DNA of 64,000 bases from NCBI GenBank assembly GCA_963710315.1, contig CAVPZW010000006.1:620001-684000 (forward strand). The letters run 5' to 3'. The notes below the pieces were generated by a model. That model was not told the origin of the DNA and searched no databases. It was given only the letters and a program-made list of their open reading frames with translations. The stretch's first letter is position 1. Each line of letters opens with the position of its first letter. Positions 54,053-62,486 of this stretch are shown piece after piece. Position numbers and translations under genes: made by a program. The stretch comes from Palsa-360 sp963710315. GTDB taxonomy: Bacteria; Acidobacteriota; Terriglobia; Acidiferrales; UBA7541.

Positions 54053-54892
54053 TCAACGCTTTTCCTTGCCCGGAAGCACGAATCCATAGCGTTCGAGTAT
54101 TGCAGTCATCGCTGGCGTTTTTATGTAGTCGAGGAACGCTTGCGCGCTCTGTTGGTTCTTCGAGGCGCGGACGACCACGGCGCCCTGCTGAATGGGGGAG
54201 TACAAATTGTCCGGAATCTGGAAATAGCGGCCCTTGTCTTTCAATGCCGGCGATAGGACCAGCGAAAGCGCGAGGATTCCGGCGTCGGCGTTACCGGTTT
54301 CAGCAAACTCCGCCGTCTGGGAAATATTTTCGCCGAGCACCAGGCGGTCCTTGATCGCGTCATAGACACCTGCTTTTCGCAGAGCTTCCTCAGCCGCCCG
54401 CCCGTAAGGCGCGTGCAGGGGATTGGCGATCGCTATTTTTCTTACGGATGAATCGCGAAGGACGTCAAGGCCCTTGCTGACGTCCAGTTTGGAATCGTTT
54501 CTCACCCACAGAATCACTTTTCCAATGCCATACAGATACGTGCTCCCCGGCGAGGCCAGCCCTTCAGCTTCGAGTTTTCTGGGATACTCGATGTCCGCGG
54601 AAAAAAACACGTCAAAGGGTGCGCCATTTTCAATTTGAGTCTGGAAATTTCCGGAAGATCCATAACTCACCCGCACACTGCATGCGGCTGACTTTTCAAA
54701 ATCGGCGGCGATTTCTTTCATCGCATAGGTCAGATCGGAAGCGGCAGCGACCGTGACAACGCAGGAGTTCTGTGCGGCGGCCAATTCGGCCGGTGGGGCT
54801 CCAAGAAAGAGAACCGCGAGCGCAAGGACTCCGAGCGGCGCGGATACGAGACGGATGAGCACCTTAAAGACTTTCAAGTGAGTTCGTTTCAT
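54053..54892 (-). CDS. modA: Molybdate ABC transporter substrate-binding protein
   Basis: The protein of about 279 residues has a signal peptide (LGVLALAVLFLGAPPAELAA) and the ModA fold. Oxyanion-binding residues are in VTVAAASDLTYAMKEIA, VSYGSSGNFQTQIENGAPFD and FFSADIEYPRKLEAEG, with IANPLHAPYGRAAEEAL and ENISQTAEFAETGNADAGIL. It would bind molybdate or tungstate in the periplasm. No ModB permease or ModC ATPase lies within the window; the next gene in the same direction is the porin. The start at 54892 (MKRTHLKVFK) is preferred to the frame extension to 54919. Confidence 0.92.
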   Translation of the reverse strand: MKRTHLKVFKVLIRLVSAPLGVLALAVLFLGAPPAELAAAQNSCVVTVAAASDLTYAMKEIAADFEKSAACSVRVSYGSSGNFQTQIENGAPFDVFFSADIEYPRKLEAEGLASPGSTYLYGIGKVILWVRNDSKLDVSKGLDVLRDSSVRKIAIANPLHAPYGRAAEEALRKAGVYDAIKDRLVLGENISQTAEFAETGNADAGILALSLVLSPALKDKGRYFQIPDNLYSPIQQGAVVVRASKNQQSAQAFLDYIKTPAMTAILERYGFVLPGKEKR

Positions 54893-54930
54893 ATTGACCG
54901 GAATCTCCGATTGGAACACTTAGCCCGCAC

Positions 54931-54964
54931 AATTTAACTTGAATTGATACATTAAAGCAATACG
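54931..54964 (-). promoter_or_regulatory. Promoter with near-palindromic operator upstream of modA
   Basis: ATTGATACATTAAAGCAAT (54943-54961) has one mismatch to the porin-site palindrome. On the minus strand it overlaps -35 TTGCTT, a 17-base spacer and -10 TTAAAT, placed about 40 bases before the modA ATG. Over 32 bases it differs from the porin copy at only about five positions. The HTH-Mop regulator gene starts 183 bases away in the opposite direction. Confidence 0.7.
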
Positions 54965-55146
54965 TTTTTAGATGATCCAGTCAAATGCACGCTGCGGCAT
55001 TTTGGGGTCTCGGCATATACAGCATAGGGCCGGAGAACAGATCATTGGACACGATCGGATTACTCTCGCCGGTTGGCGCCGAATGTGGCGAATATCGTGA
55101 TTGACGGTTTTGTGCGATTCGCGTATTAGTAGTTCGAGAGAGGTAT

Positions 55147-55560
55147 ATGGTCCCCCCGAAGCTGTTTTCTCCTCGTGAAGCTGCAAAGATTCTAGGCATA
55201 AGTTACTCAACACTGAAGGTATGGATCCACAAGAAAAAGCTTCGTACCATGAAGACAGCGGGAGGGCATCACCGCATTCCTGAGCCGGAACTCGATAAGT
55301 TTTTGCACGAAGCATCTGCTCGCCTCCCAGTGATCGAACGACGCCTGAACTTCCGCCGCATCAGCGGCCGCAACCAACTTGTGGGGCGTGTCGTCGAAAT
55401 CAAGACGAGCGGCTTGATAGCGCAAGTCAGGATTTCGATCGGTGGGCAGCACATCACATCGGTTATCACCGCCGACGCTGTACGCGAAATGCAACTGAAA
55501 GTCGGAGACACCGTCGCGGCGCTGATTAAGGCCACCGAAGTAATGATTAGCAGCGCGTAG
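55147..55560 (+). CDS. HTH-Mop fusion, candidate molybdate-responsive regulator
   Basis: The 137-residue protein has a MerR/excisionase-like HTH at residues 5-60 (FSPREAAKILGISYSTLKVW, IHKKKLRTMKTAGGHHRIPE). A single Mop/TOBE domain follows (residues about 72-137: GRNQLVGRVVEIKTSGLIAQ, GGQHITSVITADAVREMQLK, TVAALIKATEVMISSA). Mop domains bind molybdate or tungstate, so DNA binding is probably tuned by the metal. ModE of E. coli has a different HTH and two Mop domains; this compact form differs. It is divergent from modA and is the obvious candidate to bind the shared operator. GAGAGG precedes ATG 55147. Confidence 0.87.
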   Translation: MVPPKLFSPREAAKILGISYSTLKVWIHKKKLRTMKTAGGHHRIPEPELDKFLHEASARLPVIERRLNFRRISGRNQLVGRVVEIKTSGLIAQVRISIGGQHITSVITADAVREMQLKVGDTVAALIKATEVMISSA

Positions 55561-55745
55561 TGGATTCTCAGTTCCGCGCGGAGATTTTCAACTCCTTGAA
55601 CCCGGTGAATCTGGGTACGCCCAATCTGATCGTGTTCGCTTCCGCCACTGCCACGCCGGCTCAAGCATCGCCAGTTGCCGGAACCTTCACCAGCACATCG
55701 ACTTCTTCGCGGCAGGCGCAGTTCGGCCTCAAACTACTTTGCTGA
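55551..55745 (+). pseudogene. C-terminal remnant of an Oar-like TonB-dependent receptor
   Basis: In a frame different from the regulator gene, codons from about 55551 give VDSQFRAEIFNSLNPVNLGT, then PNLIVFASATATP and TSSRQAQFGLKLLC before TGA 55743-55745. FRAEIFNxxNxVNxGTPN and RQxQFGLKLxF are the C-terminal hallmark of large acidobacterial TonB-dependent/Oar-like outer-membrane proteins. The normal final Phe is replaced by Cys. A TAG lies in frame at 55548, and the regulator gene occupies the upstream DNA, so the other 900 or so codons are gone. Confidence 0.75.
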
Positions 55746-55770
55746 GGGGCTAGGGCGCGCCGGGGAAAAA

Positions 55771-55949
55771 GCTTTAACACAAAGGGCACAGAGAAAAGAG
55801 GAGAAAGGCGGAGAAAACCTGAGAAAGAGAAACCAATTTTAATGATGTCAAGATTGCAGGGCGCTCGCTAGATGCACGCTCACCACAAGGAACAATATTC
55901 CTCTCTCTTGAATTTCTCCTCTTTTCTCTGTGTCCTCTGTGTTAAAGCC
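55771..55949. repeat. Long inverted repeat, about 37-base arms
   Basis: The left arm starts GCTTTAACACAAAGGGCACA and runs to about 55807; the right arm (about 55913-55949) ends TGTGTCCTCTGTGTTAAAGC, with AGAGAAAAGAGGAGAAA complementary to TTTCTCCTCTTTTCTCT. The 105-base loop holds no gene. It is a different repeat class from the GGCTTCAGCC and TCATTC families. Confidence 0.85.
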
Positions 55950-55983
55950 TTTGACTTTGGCCCTGGCAGGAGCGCCGCACACA

Positions 55984-56805
55984 TCAAGTAACGATGGTCG
56001 GATAAAGCTTGGTAGCCACGGCCACCATCACGGCGAAGGCCACAAACATCATCAGGAAATCTTTTCCCAGGCCGAAAGAAGTGCTGCTGCCCACAATCAT
56101 CAGCGTTCGCAGCGCATCCACTTGATAGGAGAGCGGATTGCCCTTGGCCACAACGCGCAGCCACGCCGGCATCAGCGTCAGCGGATAGATGGCGTTGCTG
56201 GCGAAGAAGAGCGGCATGGTCAGCACCTGGCCGATTCCCATGAAGCGCTCACGCGACTTCACAAGACAGGCCACGATCAGCGAGAAGGTCGAGAAAATCG
56301 ACGAGCCCAGCATGACGGCCAGCACCACGCCGGCCAACGCAAAAACTCCGAAGCGAAGCTGAATGTGCAGTAGGTAGGACAGCATGTAGACAAACGCCAT
56401 CTGGCACAGGCTGCGTACTGTAGAGGAGATGGCCCTGCCAAGCACCAGCGTGCTGCGTGGCGCGGGGCTCACCAGAAACTTCTGCACGATGCCCAGGTCG
56501 CGTTCCCAAATCAGCGAGATGCCATAAAAGATGGCGCCGAACAGAACGCTTTGCGCAAGAATCCCGGGCGCCATGAAATCCAGATAGCTGATGCCGCCGG
56601 TGGGAATGGCGCGCGTGCGGTTGAAAACCTGCCCGAAAATCAGCAGCCACAGTACGGGCTGCACCATGCGCGTAAACAGTTCGACGGGATCGTGAACCAG
56701 CTTGCGAACGTCGGCTTCGGCGACCGCCATCGTCTGCCGCAGGTAATTCGCGCCGGGGAAAGGCTCAGCCCAGTCGTTGAGATGTGATTCGTGTGCGAGC
56801 GACAT
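55984..56805 (-). CDS. ABC-2 type permease
   Basis: The 273-residue protein has six hydrophobic helices. The N-terminus reads YLRQTMAVAEADVRKLVHDP. A central amphipathic loop, LISLIWERDLGIVQKFLVSPAPRSTLVLGRAI (split here across helices), contains the family ERE-like segment WERDLG. It fits the DrrB/NodJ exporter group. The start at 56805 overlaps the ATPase gene by 41 bases; an internal ATG at 56730 is the alternative. Together with the ATPase it forms a two-gene drug, lipid or polysaccharide exporter. Cargo is unknown. Confidence 0.87.
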   Translation of the reverse strand: MSLAHESHLNDWAEPFPGANYLRQTMAVAEADVRKLVHDPVELFTRMVQPVLWLLIFGQVFNRTRAIPTGGISYLDFMAPGILAQSVLFGAIFYGISLIWERDLGIVQKFLVSPAPRSTLVLGRAISSTVRSLCQMAFVYMLSYLLHIQLRFGVFALAGVVLAVMLGSSIFSTFSLIVACLVKSRERFMGIGQVLTMPLFFASNAIYPLTLMPAWLRVVAKGNPLSYQVDALRTLMIVGSSTSFGLGKDFLMMFVAFAVMVAVATKLYPTIVT

Positions 56806-57583
56806 CTTTCAGTTCGCCTCCCTCGGAAATCGTGGCTCCCGTGAAATGGATGAACACATCGTCCAGCGAGGCCTCCGCGCCGACTTGCGACTTGAGCGCC
56901 GCGGGAGTGTCCATGGCGGCCAGCACGCCGCGGTGCATGACCGCCACCATGTCGCACAAGTGGTCCGCCTCTTCCATATCGTGCGTGGTCATCAGTATGG
57001 TGGTGCCGAATTCGCGGCGCAGTTCGCGGATGCGCTCCCACACGGAGCGCTTGGCCGAGGGGTCAAGCCCCACCGACGGTTCATCCATAAACAAAACGCT
57101 GGGCCGGTGCAGCATGGATTGCGCGATTTCCAGGCGGCGAATCATTCCGCCGGAATACTGGCGCACCAGCTTGCCGCCAACGTGCGCCAGGTCCATGAAT
57201 TCCAGGGCTTGCGCGATGCGGCGCGCGCGCTCGGCGCGCGGCATGCCGTATAGCTTCGCGGAAATCAGAAGATTTTCGTAGCCCGTCAGGTCGCCGTCCG
57301 CGGAAAGCATTTGCGAAACGTAGCCAATCTTCTTTCGCACTAGCTCGGGATGCTGGACCAAATCGAAGCCGGCGATTTTTGCCGTGCCTTCCGTGGGCGG
57401 CAAGAGCGTGGTGAGCATCTTAATGAGCGTGCTCTTGCCCGCGCCGTTCGGCCCAAGCAATCCGAACGTGGAGCCGGACGCCACCGAAAATTTCAAGTGA
57501 TCGACCGCCACCAGTGGGCCGTATCGCCGCGTGAGGGAAAGAACCTCGATGACATTGGAGCCGGGAGTGGTTTCCATGGACAT
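56765..57583 (-). CDS. ABC transporter ATP-binding protein, DrrA-like
   Basis: The 272-residue protein has Walker A LLGPNGAGKSTLIKML, the signature YSGGMIRRLEIAQSML, Walker B VLFMDEPSVGLDPSAKRSV and the H-loop ILMTTHDMEEADHL. A C-terminal part with GAEASLDDVFIHFTG is typical of the DrrA/NodI group. It is upstream of and overlaps the ABC-2 permease gene. It would power export of an unidentified hydrophobic compound. The ATG at 57583 is followed by a second in-frame ATG two codons later. Confidence 0.9.
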   Translation of the reverse strand: MSMETTPGSNVIEVLSLTRRYGPLVAVDHLKFSVASGSTFGLLGPNGAGKSTLIKMLTTLLPPTEGTAKIAGFDLVQHPELVRKKIGYVSQMLSADGDLTGYENLLISAKLYGMPRAERARRIAQALEFMDLAHVGGKLVRQYSGGMIRRLEIAQSMLHRPSVLFMDEPSVGLDPSAKRSVWERIRELRREFGTTILMTTHDMEEADHLCDMVAVMHRGVLAAMDTPAALKSQVGAEASLDDVFIHFTGATISEGGELKDVARTRITSQRLG

Positions 57584-57729
57584 TAGAGTTTACATCGGAG
57601 ACGCGCATGACGCGAGATCGAGGTTTCCAGGTTTGCTTCGCAACGTAGAAGGAAACTATTGCTGCCAGCGCACGTCTATTGAACGTAGGATAGAGTGTCT
57701 GCCTGAAATACGTTTGGCCGGAGTTCAAC

Positions 57730-59127
57730 ATGAAGCGCCTTAGAATATTCTCGACCGCCCTGCTAGCTCTGACGTTGGCACTCGCCGCCTCAACCATTGC
57801 GGCAACACCGCAAGGCAGCGCCGCGCGTGCCAATGCCGTCAAGTCCGCATCTCAGGAAGTAAAGATCCCCATCGAGCAATACACGCTGAAGAACGGATTG
57901 CGCGTGGTGCTCTCGGAAGACCACGCGGCGCCGACGGTGTCGCTGTGCGTAACCTACGACGTTGGATCGCGCAACGAACTGCCGGGCCACACGGGCTTCG
58001 CGCATCTCTTCGAGCACATGATGTTTCAGGGCTCGCAAAACGTGGGCAAGGGCGAACACCTGATCCTGGTGCGCGTGAACGGCGGCGACGTAAACGGCAC
58101 GACCAGCGACGACGCAACAAACTACTATGAGCGCGTCCCGGCCAATCAGCTGGACATGGCGTTGTTCCTGGAATCCGACCGCATGCGCGCTCTGCGCATC
58201 ACGCAGGCCAATCTCGACAACCAGCGCAGCACCGTGCAGGAAGAGCGCCGCCTGCGCATGGACAACCAGCCCTACGGGAAAACGGACGAAATTCTGGAAG
58301 GCCTGGCCTACGACAATTTTGCCTACAAGCATTCCACGATCGGGTCGATGACCGATTTGAACGCGGCGAGCCTTGACGACGTGGCGCAATTTTTCAAGAC
58401 GTACTACGCGCCAAACAATGCCGTCCTGACGATGGTCGGCGATTTCAAGTCCGCGGAAGCCCTCGCCAAGATCAAGAAATATTTTGAAGACATCCCGCAG
58501 CAGTCCGCTCCTCCCTCGGTGGACATGGCTGAACCCGCGCAGACTGCCGAGCGCCGCACCGTGACGGAAGATGCCTTCGCGCGCCTGCCTCGCCTGGACA
58601 TTGTCTACAAAACGGTTCCCGCCAACACGGCGGATTTCTATGCGCTGGATATGCTCGGTGATATTTTGTTTGGCGGCACGTCCTCGCGGCTGTATCAAAA
58701 ATTGGTGAAGGAAAAAACAGTAGCTCTGCAAGTGGCTGGAGGCGTCAACCTGCGCCGCGGTCCGGGCCTGTTTCAAGCGTTCGCCCTGCTCAAGCCCGGG
58801 CAGGACGCCAGCGAGGTCGAGAAACTGATCTATGAAGAGTTCGAGCGCGTCAAAGCGGATGGCGTCACCCCGGAAGAAATGCGAAAAGTGCTGACGCAGG
58901 ATCGCCTGCAACAGGCGGAATCCATGACCAGTACGATGAGCCGCGCGCGAACCATGGGCGAATACGCCGTGTACTTCCACGACCCGGATCTGATCAACAC
59001 CATTCTCGCGAAGTACAGCGAGATAACTCCGGCCGACATTCAGCGCGTGGCGCGCGAATACTTGGGCGCAACGCAGCGAACCGTTGTTTTGACGACTCCA
59101 AAGGCGCAATCCGGGCCGGCTCGTTAG
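57730..59127 (+). CDS. M16 family zinc protease, active subunit
   Basis: The 465-residue protein has a signal peptide (LRIFSTALLALTLALAASTI) and a full M16 domain. The zinc motif HLFEH has H92, E95 and H96; the third ligand lies in STVQEERRLRMDNQPYG. A second half with ADFYALDMLGDILFGGTSSRLYQKLVKEKTVALQ completes the fold. It would cleave small peptides in the periplasm. The next M16 gene, 217 bases downstream, lacks the zinc motif, so a heterodimer of the MPP/M16B type is likely. Confidence 0.92.
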   Translation: MKRLRIFSTALLALTLALAASTIAATPQGSAARANAVKSASQEVKIPIEQYTLKNGLRVVLSEDHAAPTVSLCVTYDVGSRNELPGHTGFAHLFEHMMFQGSQNVGKGEHLILVRVNGGDVNGTTSDDATNYYERVPANQLDMALFLESDRMRALRITQANLDNQRSTVQEERRLRMDNQPYGKTDEILEGLAYDNFAYKHSTIGSMTDLNAASLDDVAQFFKTYYAPNNAVLTMVGDFKSAEALAKIKKYFEDIPQQSAPPSVDMAEPAQTAERRTVTEDAFARLPRLDIVYKTVPANTADFYALDMLGDILFGGTSSRLYQKLVKEKTVALQVAGGVNLRRGPGLFQAFALLKPGQDASEVEKLIYEEFERVKADGVTPEEMRKVLTQDRLQQAESMTSTMSRARTMGEYAVYFHDPDLINTILAKYSEITPADIQRVAREYLGATQRTVVLTTPKAQSGPAR

Positions 59128-59158
59128 GAACATTACTGGAAGCGAAATAATCGGCTCA

Positions 59159-59249
59159 TTTTGTCATTCCGAGCGGAGCGAGGAATCTCTCCTCGGTTCT
59201 AGCCAGCAAAAAGAAGGAGAGATTCCTCGCTCCGCTCGGAATGACAAAA
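59159..59249. repeat. Palindrome, TCATTCCGAGCGGAGCGAGG family
   Basis: The arms TTTTGTCATTCCGAGCGGAG and CTCCGCTCGGAATGACAAAA are perfect inverted copies. The inner sequence AGGAATCTCTCCT and its complement continue the stem. It lies between the two M16 genes. Confidence 0.94.
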
Positions 59250-59344
59250 ATGGTGGGTCACTTTTCCGGCGAGTGCTTTCGCTGGAGCAATACACGCGGC
59301 AATGGCCTGAGAGAATTCGCCGAGAAAGCACGAAGGGATAAGCG

Positions 59345-60871
59345 ATGAGACGCAATAGGACACGAGGATTTTCAACACGGGCAGTAGCGGCTGTGATTCT
59401 GGCGGCAGCGCTTGCGGCATCCGCATGGAGCCAGGGAGACGCCGCACACGACAAGTCGATCCCCAGCAGCAAAGTCGAGCGGCTGAATCGCGCTCCAGTG
59501 TCGAAAGACATCCTGCAAGTAAAGTTGCCGCGCCCTTTCGAAACCACGCTCCCGAACGGCATCCACCTGATGATTCTGGAAGACCACAGATTCCCTCTGG
59601 TCACCGTGATGTTCGACATCAGCGGCGCCGGGCCCATTTATGAGCCTGCCAACCAGCCCGGCCTGGCCGGCGCGACGGCGCGCCTCCTGACAGACGGAAC
59701 GAAGACGCGCACGAGCAAACAAATTGCCGAACAAATTGATTCGCTGGGCGCATCGCTTTCCGCGGGTGCGGGATTCGGCTCCGGTTCGACCGTGCTGTCG
59801 GCGTCGGGATTGTCGGACAGCTTCGATCAGTGGTTTGGAATAGCAGCGGACGTGCTGCTGCATCCGAGTTTTCCCGCCGATGAACTGGCGCAATATCGGG
59901 CGCGCGCAAAATCCGCGCTATTGCAGCAGCGCTCGCAGCCGAATTTTCTGGCCAATCAAGCAATGAGCCGCGCGCTATATGGGACGTATCCCGCGGCGGT
60001 CGTTTCGTCTACCCCAGAGTCGCTCGACGCCCTGACGCCGGCGATGCTAGCCGAATGGCACAGCAAGCATTTCGCGCCGCAAAATACCATCCTGGCAATC
60101 TCAGGCGATGTCCACGCGCAGACTCTAATTCCAAAGCTGCGCAAATGGCTGGCGGAGTGGCATCGATCGAAAGTGCCCGTGAATTTTCCTCCCGCTCCGC
60201 CCGCGGCCAGCAAAGAAAAAATCTTCCTCATCGACCGCCCTGGATCGGTGCAAACCACATTGCTGATGGGCAACCTGGCCATCGACCGCACCAATCCCGA
60301 TTATCCGGCGCTGGTTGTATTGAATGAAGTGCTGGGCGCGGGGTCGGCCAGCCGCCTGTTCTTGAATCTGCGCGAGGAAAAGGGCTACACCTACGGCGTG
60401 TACAGCAATGTGATCGCGCGGAAATATGCCGGGCCCTGGACTGCGGGCGGCGACTTGCGCACGGAAGTGACCGACGGAGCCATGACGGAATTCCTGCGCG
60501 AATTGAACCGCATCCGCGACGAGAAGGTGCCCGACGATGAACTGGACGCGGCCCGCCGCTCGGTAGTCGCGCACTTTGCGCTTTCCCTGGAATCGCCGCA
60601 GCAAGTGATCGGCTACGCCATCACGCGCAAGGCATACAACTTCCCCGCCGATTATTGGGATAAATATCCCGCGCAAATCGCGGCCATCAATGCGGCAGAC
60701 GTGCAGCGCGTGGCCAGGAAATACATCGATCCGGCGACCATGCAGGTAGTGGCGGTGGGAGACTCGGGCAAGATCAAGCCTGTGCTCGAAAAATATGGCC
60801 CCGTGGAAATGGTGGACGTATCCGGCAAACAAGGTGACGCGGCAAGCAAACCGGCAGGCGCGGGGCTTTAA
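59345..60871 (+). CDS. M16 family protein lacking the zinc motif
   Basis: The 508-residue protein has a signal peptide (AVAAVILAAALAASAWSQ) and the M16 fold, with FETTLPNGIHLMILEDHRFPL, then PGLAGATARLLTDGTKTRTS where active members carry HxxEH. In the second half, NPDYPALVVLNEVLGAGSASRLFLNLREEKGYTYGVYS contains the R/Y substrate-binding pair. The missing His-Glu-His means it is probably the non-catalytic partner of the M16 protein encoded upstream. AAGGGATAAGCG precedes the ATG. Confidence 0.9.
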   Translation: MRRNRTRGFSTRAVAAVILAAALAASAWSQGDAAHDKSIPSSKVERLNRAPVSKDILQVKLPRPFETTLPNGIHLMILEDHRFPLVTVMFDISGAGPIYEPANQPGLAGATARLLTDGTKTRTSKQIAEQIDSLGASLSAGAGFGSGSTVLSASGLSDSFDQWFGIAADVLLHPSFPADELAQYRARAKSALLQQRSQPNFLANQAMSRALYGTYPAAVVSSTPESLDALTPAMLAEWHSKHFAPQNTILAISGDVHAQTLIPKLRKWLAEWHRSKVPVNFPPAPPAASKEKIFLIDRPGSVQTTLLMGNLAIDRTNPDYPALVVLNEVLGAGSASRLFLNLREEKGYTYGVYSNVIARKYAGPWTAGGDLRTEVTDGAMTEFLRELNRIRDEKVPDDELDAARRSVVAHFALSLESPQQVIGYAITRKAYNFPADYWDKYPAQIAAINAADVQRVARKYIDPATMQVVAVGDSGKIKPVLEKYGPVEMVDVSGKQGDAASKPAGAGL

Positions 60872-60885
60872 GATTCAGACGCAAG

Positions 60886-61311
60886 TCACGCGTGAAACGC
60901 TTCCTTTGTCGCCGGGCGCAGCAAGTACCACAGGGCAAGCGAATCTACAATGAGGATGGAACCATTCCAAAGCAACCCGTGGTGGCTGTAGCTGAGGAAT
61001 GTTGCAAGCAATCCGAGGCACGCCCCAGCGGCAATCAGCAGAAACAAGAAAATGGTCAGGACGCGCGCTGCATTGCGCAACTTGAAGATGGCCATCGCCA
61101 GAACCACGTGCAGCGCTCCAAAGAGCAGAAAAATCACTCCGGCGGCAGCGCCGAGCGCGGCGAGCACAGTGGCCATCGCGCCGTTTTCCGGAGCGGTTGC
61201 GGCCGCGCCGGTCGATCCCATGAAAAAGAAGATGACTCCGGTGGCCGCAAATCCCAATCCCGCAAGAATCATCCCCGCGCCGAGAATCGTGACTCCCAGT
61301 GGACGTCCCAT
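60886..61311 (-). CDS. Small four-helix membrane protein
   Basis: The protein of about 141 residues begins MGRPLGVTILGAGMILAGLG and has four hydrophobic helices: residues 6-28, about 50-72, 82-104 and 115-132. Short charged loops include KLRNAARVL. AGAGAGGCG precedes ATG 61311; the open frame to 61425 runs into a repeat. No motif or neighbour suggests a function. Its stop is convergent with the M16 protein gene. Confidence 0.72.
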   Translation of the reverse strand: MGRPLGVTILGAGMILAGLGFAATGVIFFFMGSTGAAATAPENGAMATVLAALGAAAGVIFLLFGALHVVLAMAIFKLRNAARVLTIFLFLLIAAGACLGLLATFLSYSHHGLLWNGSILIVDSLALWYLLRPATKEAFHA

Positions 61312-61338
61312 CGTTCGCCTCTCTTGCCCGGCAGCACA

Positions 61339-61390
61339 AACTTCAGTCTGTGGAGGTTCGTATTGGCAAGAACCATATCGACAGACTGAA
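61339..61390. repeat. Degenerate palindrome of the GGCTTCAGCC type
   Basis: The arms ACTTCAGTCTGTGGAGG and ACAGACTGAACAAACTGCGG are only partly complementary (CAGTCTGT/ACAGACTG). The layout matches the intergenic family, so it looks like an eroded copy. Confidence 0.6.
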
Positions 61391-61415
61391 CAAACTGCGG
61401 AAAAAGTGCCCCCCA

Positions 61416-61506
61416 TTTTTGTCACTCCGAGTGAAGCGAGGAATCTCTCCTGGGTTCGAGTACGAAAAAAAAAGAGAGATTCCTCGCTTCACTCGGAATG
61501 ACAAAA
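61416..61506. repeat. Palindrome, TCACTCCGAGTGAAGCGAGG family
   Basis: The arms TTTTTGTCACTCCGAGTGAA and TTCACTCGGAATGACAAAAT are inverted copies with one mismatch. The inner AGGAATCTCTC pairs with GAGAGATTCCT. It is the third copy of this family in the window. Confidence 0.92.
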
Positions 61507-61583
61507 TAAAATACATTTTCCGCAACCTGTGAAACCTGTCCTACCGACATCTAAGTGGACGGTAAGCGAGAAGAGCGGAACCG

Positions 61584-62441
61584 TCAAGCTCTGATGTTTT
61601 CCTTTGGGAGCTTGCGGCGATAAACGAATAGGGCCACGCCCGCGAGAACGGAAACCACGCTGGCTGCCTGAGCATTGGTCATCCCGTAAATGTCGCGCGG
61701 ATTGATGCGAATGATTTCCACCAGAAATCGAGCAACGCCTGTAATCACAAGATAGGCCGCAAAAACGATTCCGTCCGGCGCGTGTTTTTTCAGGCCACGA
61801 GCGCCGAACCGCCAGAGAATCCATGCAATCAAAATGGCCGCCAGAAATTCGTAAATCGGCGTGGGATGAACTCGCACAATCGCATCGAGAGGCAAACCGC
61901 GGACGTCCCGCCCATAACTGGGATCCAGGGCGCCGTGGTCAACCTGAATGAAACCGAGTATTCGAGAGCCGGGTTGTAGCGGATTAAAGGCCATTCCCCA
62001 GGGAAGGTTGGTGGCAATGCCATAATCGCCGTCACCTGAAAGCAGGCAGCCGATGCGCCCGATGCCATAGCCCATGGCCGCGGCGGGAGAAGCTGCGTCC
62101 AGCATCAGCAGCATGGGAATTCGAAAGCGCCTGGCGAGCAGCACCAGCGCAATGAACCCGCCAAGGATTGCGCCCACGAAGGCAAAACCCATGGTGCTGA
62201 ATAGCTGGGCCAGTGGATGCTCAAAAAACTCGGGGCGGTTTTCATCCTGCAGCAAATGGTAAATGCGCGAACCGGCCAGCCCGGCAAGCCCCGTGATGCC
62301 GATGATGGCTTCGGCGTCGGCGGAAACACCGCGCCGCGCAAAATCGGCGCGCAGTATAAAGAAGCCGCAGATCAGGCCGACCGCCACCATCAGGCCGTAC
62401 GAGCCAAGCGTCAGCGGGCCAATGTGAATGAAGGGATACAA
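61584..62441 (-). CDS. lgt: Prolipoprotein diacylglyceryl transferase
   Basis: The 285-residue protein has seven hydrophobic helices and the Lgt signature MGYGIGRIGCLLSGDGDYG with GRxGC. HPTPIYEFLAAILIAWILW and RFLVEIIRINPRD are also typical. It transfers diacylglycerol from phosphatidylglycerol to the lipobox Cys of prolipoproteins in the inner membrane, so it would act on proteins such as the lipoprotein encoded at 23 kb. The start ATG at 62441 reads MYPFIHIGPLTLGSYGL, the family's usual beginning. Confidence 0.95.
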   Translation of the reverse strand: MYPFIHIGPLTLGSYGLMVAVGLICGFFILRADFARRGVSADAEAIIGITGLAGLAGSRIYHLLQDENRPEFFEHPLAQLFSTMGFAFVGAILGGFIALVLLARRFRIPMLLMLDAASPAAAMGYGIGRIGCLLSGDGDYGIATNLPWGMAFNPLQPGSRILGFIQVDHGALDPSYGRDVRGLPLDAIVRVHPTPIYEFLAAILIAWILWRFGARGLKKHAPDGIVFAAYLVITGVARFLVEIIRINPRDIYGMTNAQAASVVSVLAGVALFVYRRKLPKENIRA

Positions 62442-62486
62442 CGAAACTCCAATTCTCGCGGGGTTGACATCAAAGGATGGAATGCA

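Noticed and set aside
55147..55560. Classical ModE
   Set aside because: ModE has a LysR-like winged HTH and two Mop domains. This protein has a MerR/excisionase-type HTH and one Mop domain.
57790..59133. Open frame of 447 codons antisense to the M16 protease
   Set aside because: The sense strand encodes HLFEH and other M16 motifs. The antisense product has low complexity and no signal peptide or motif.
57730..60871. M16 genes as PqqF-like PQQ biosynthesis proteins
   Set aside because: Both have export signals, and no pqqABCDE genes are nearby, although a quinoprotein is encoded at 6.4-8.1 kb.
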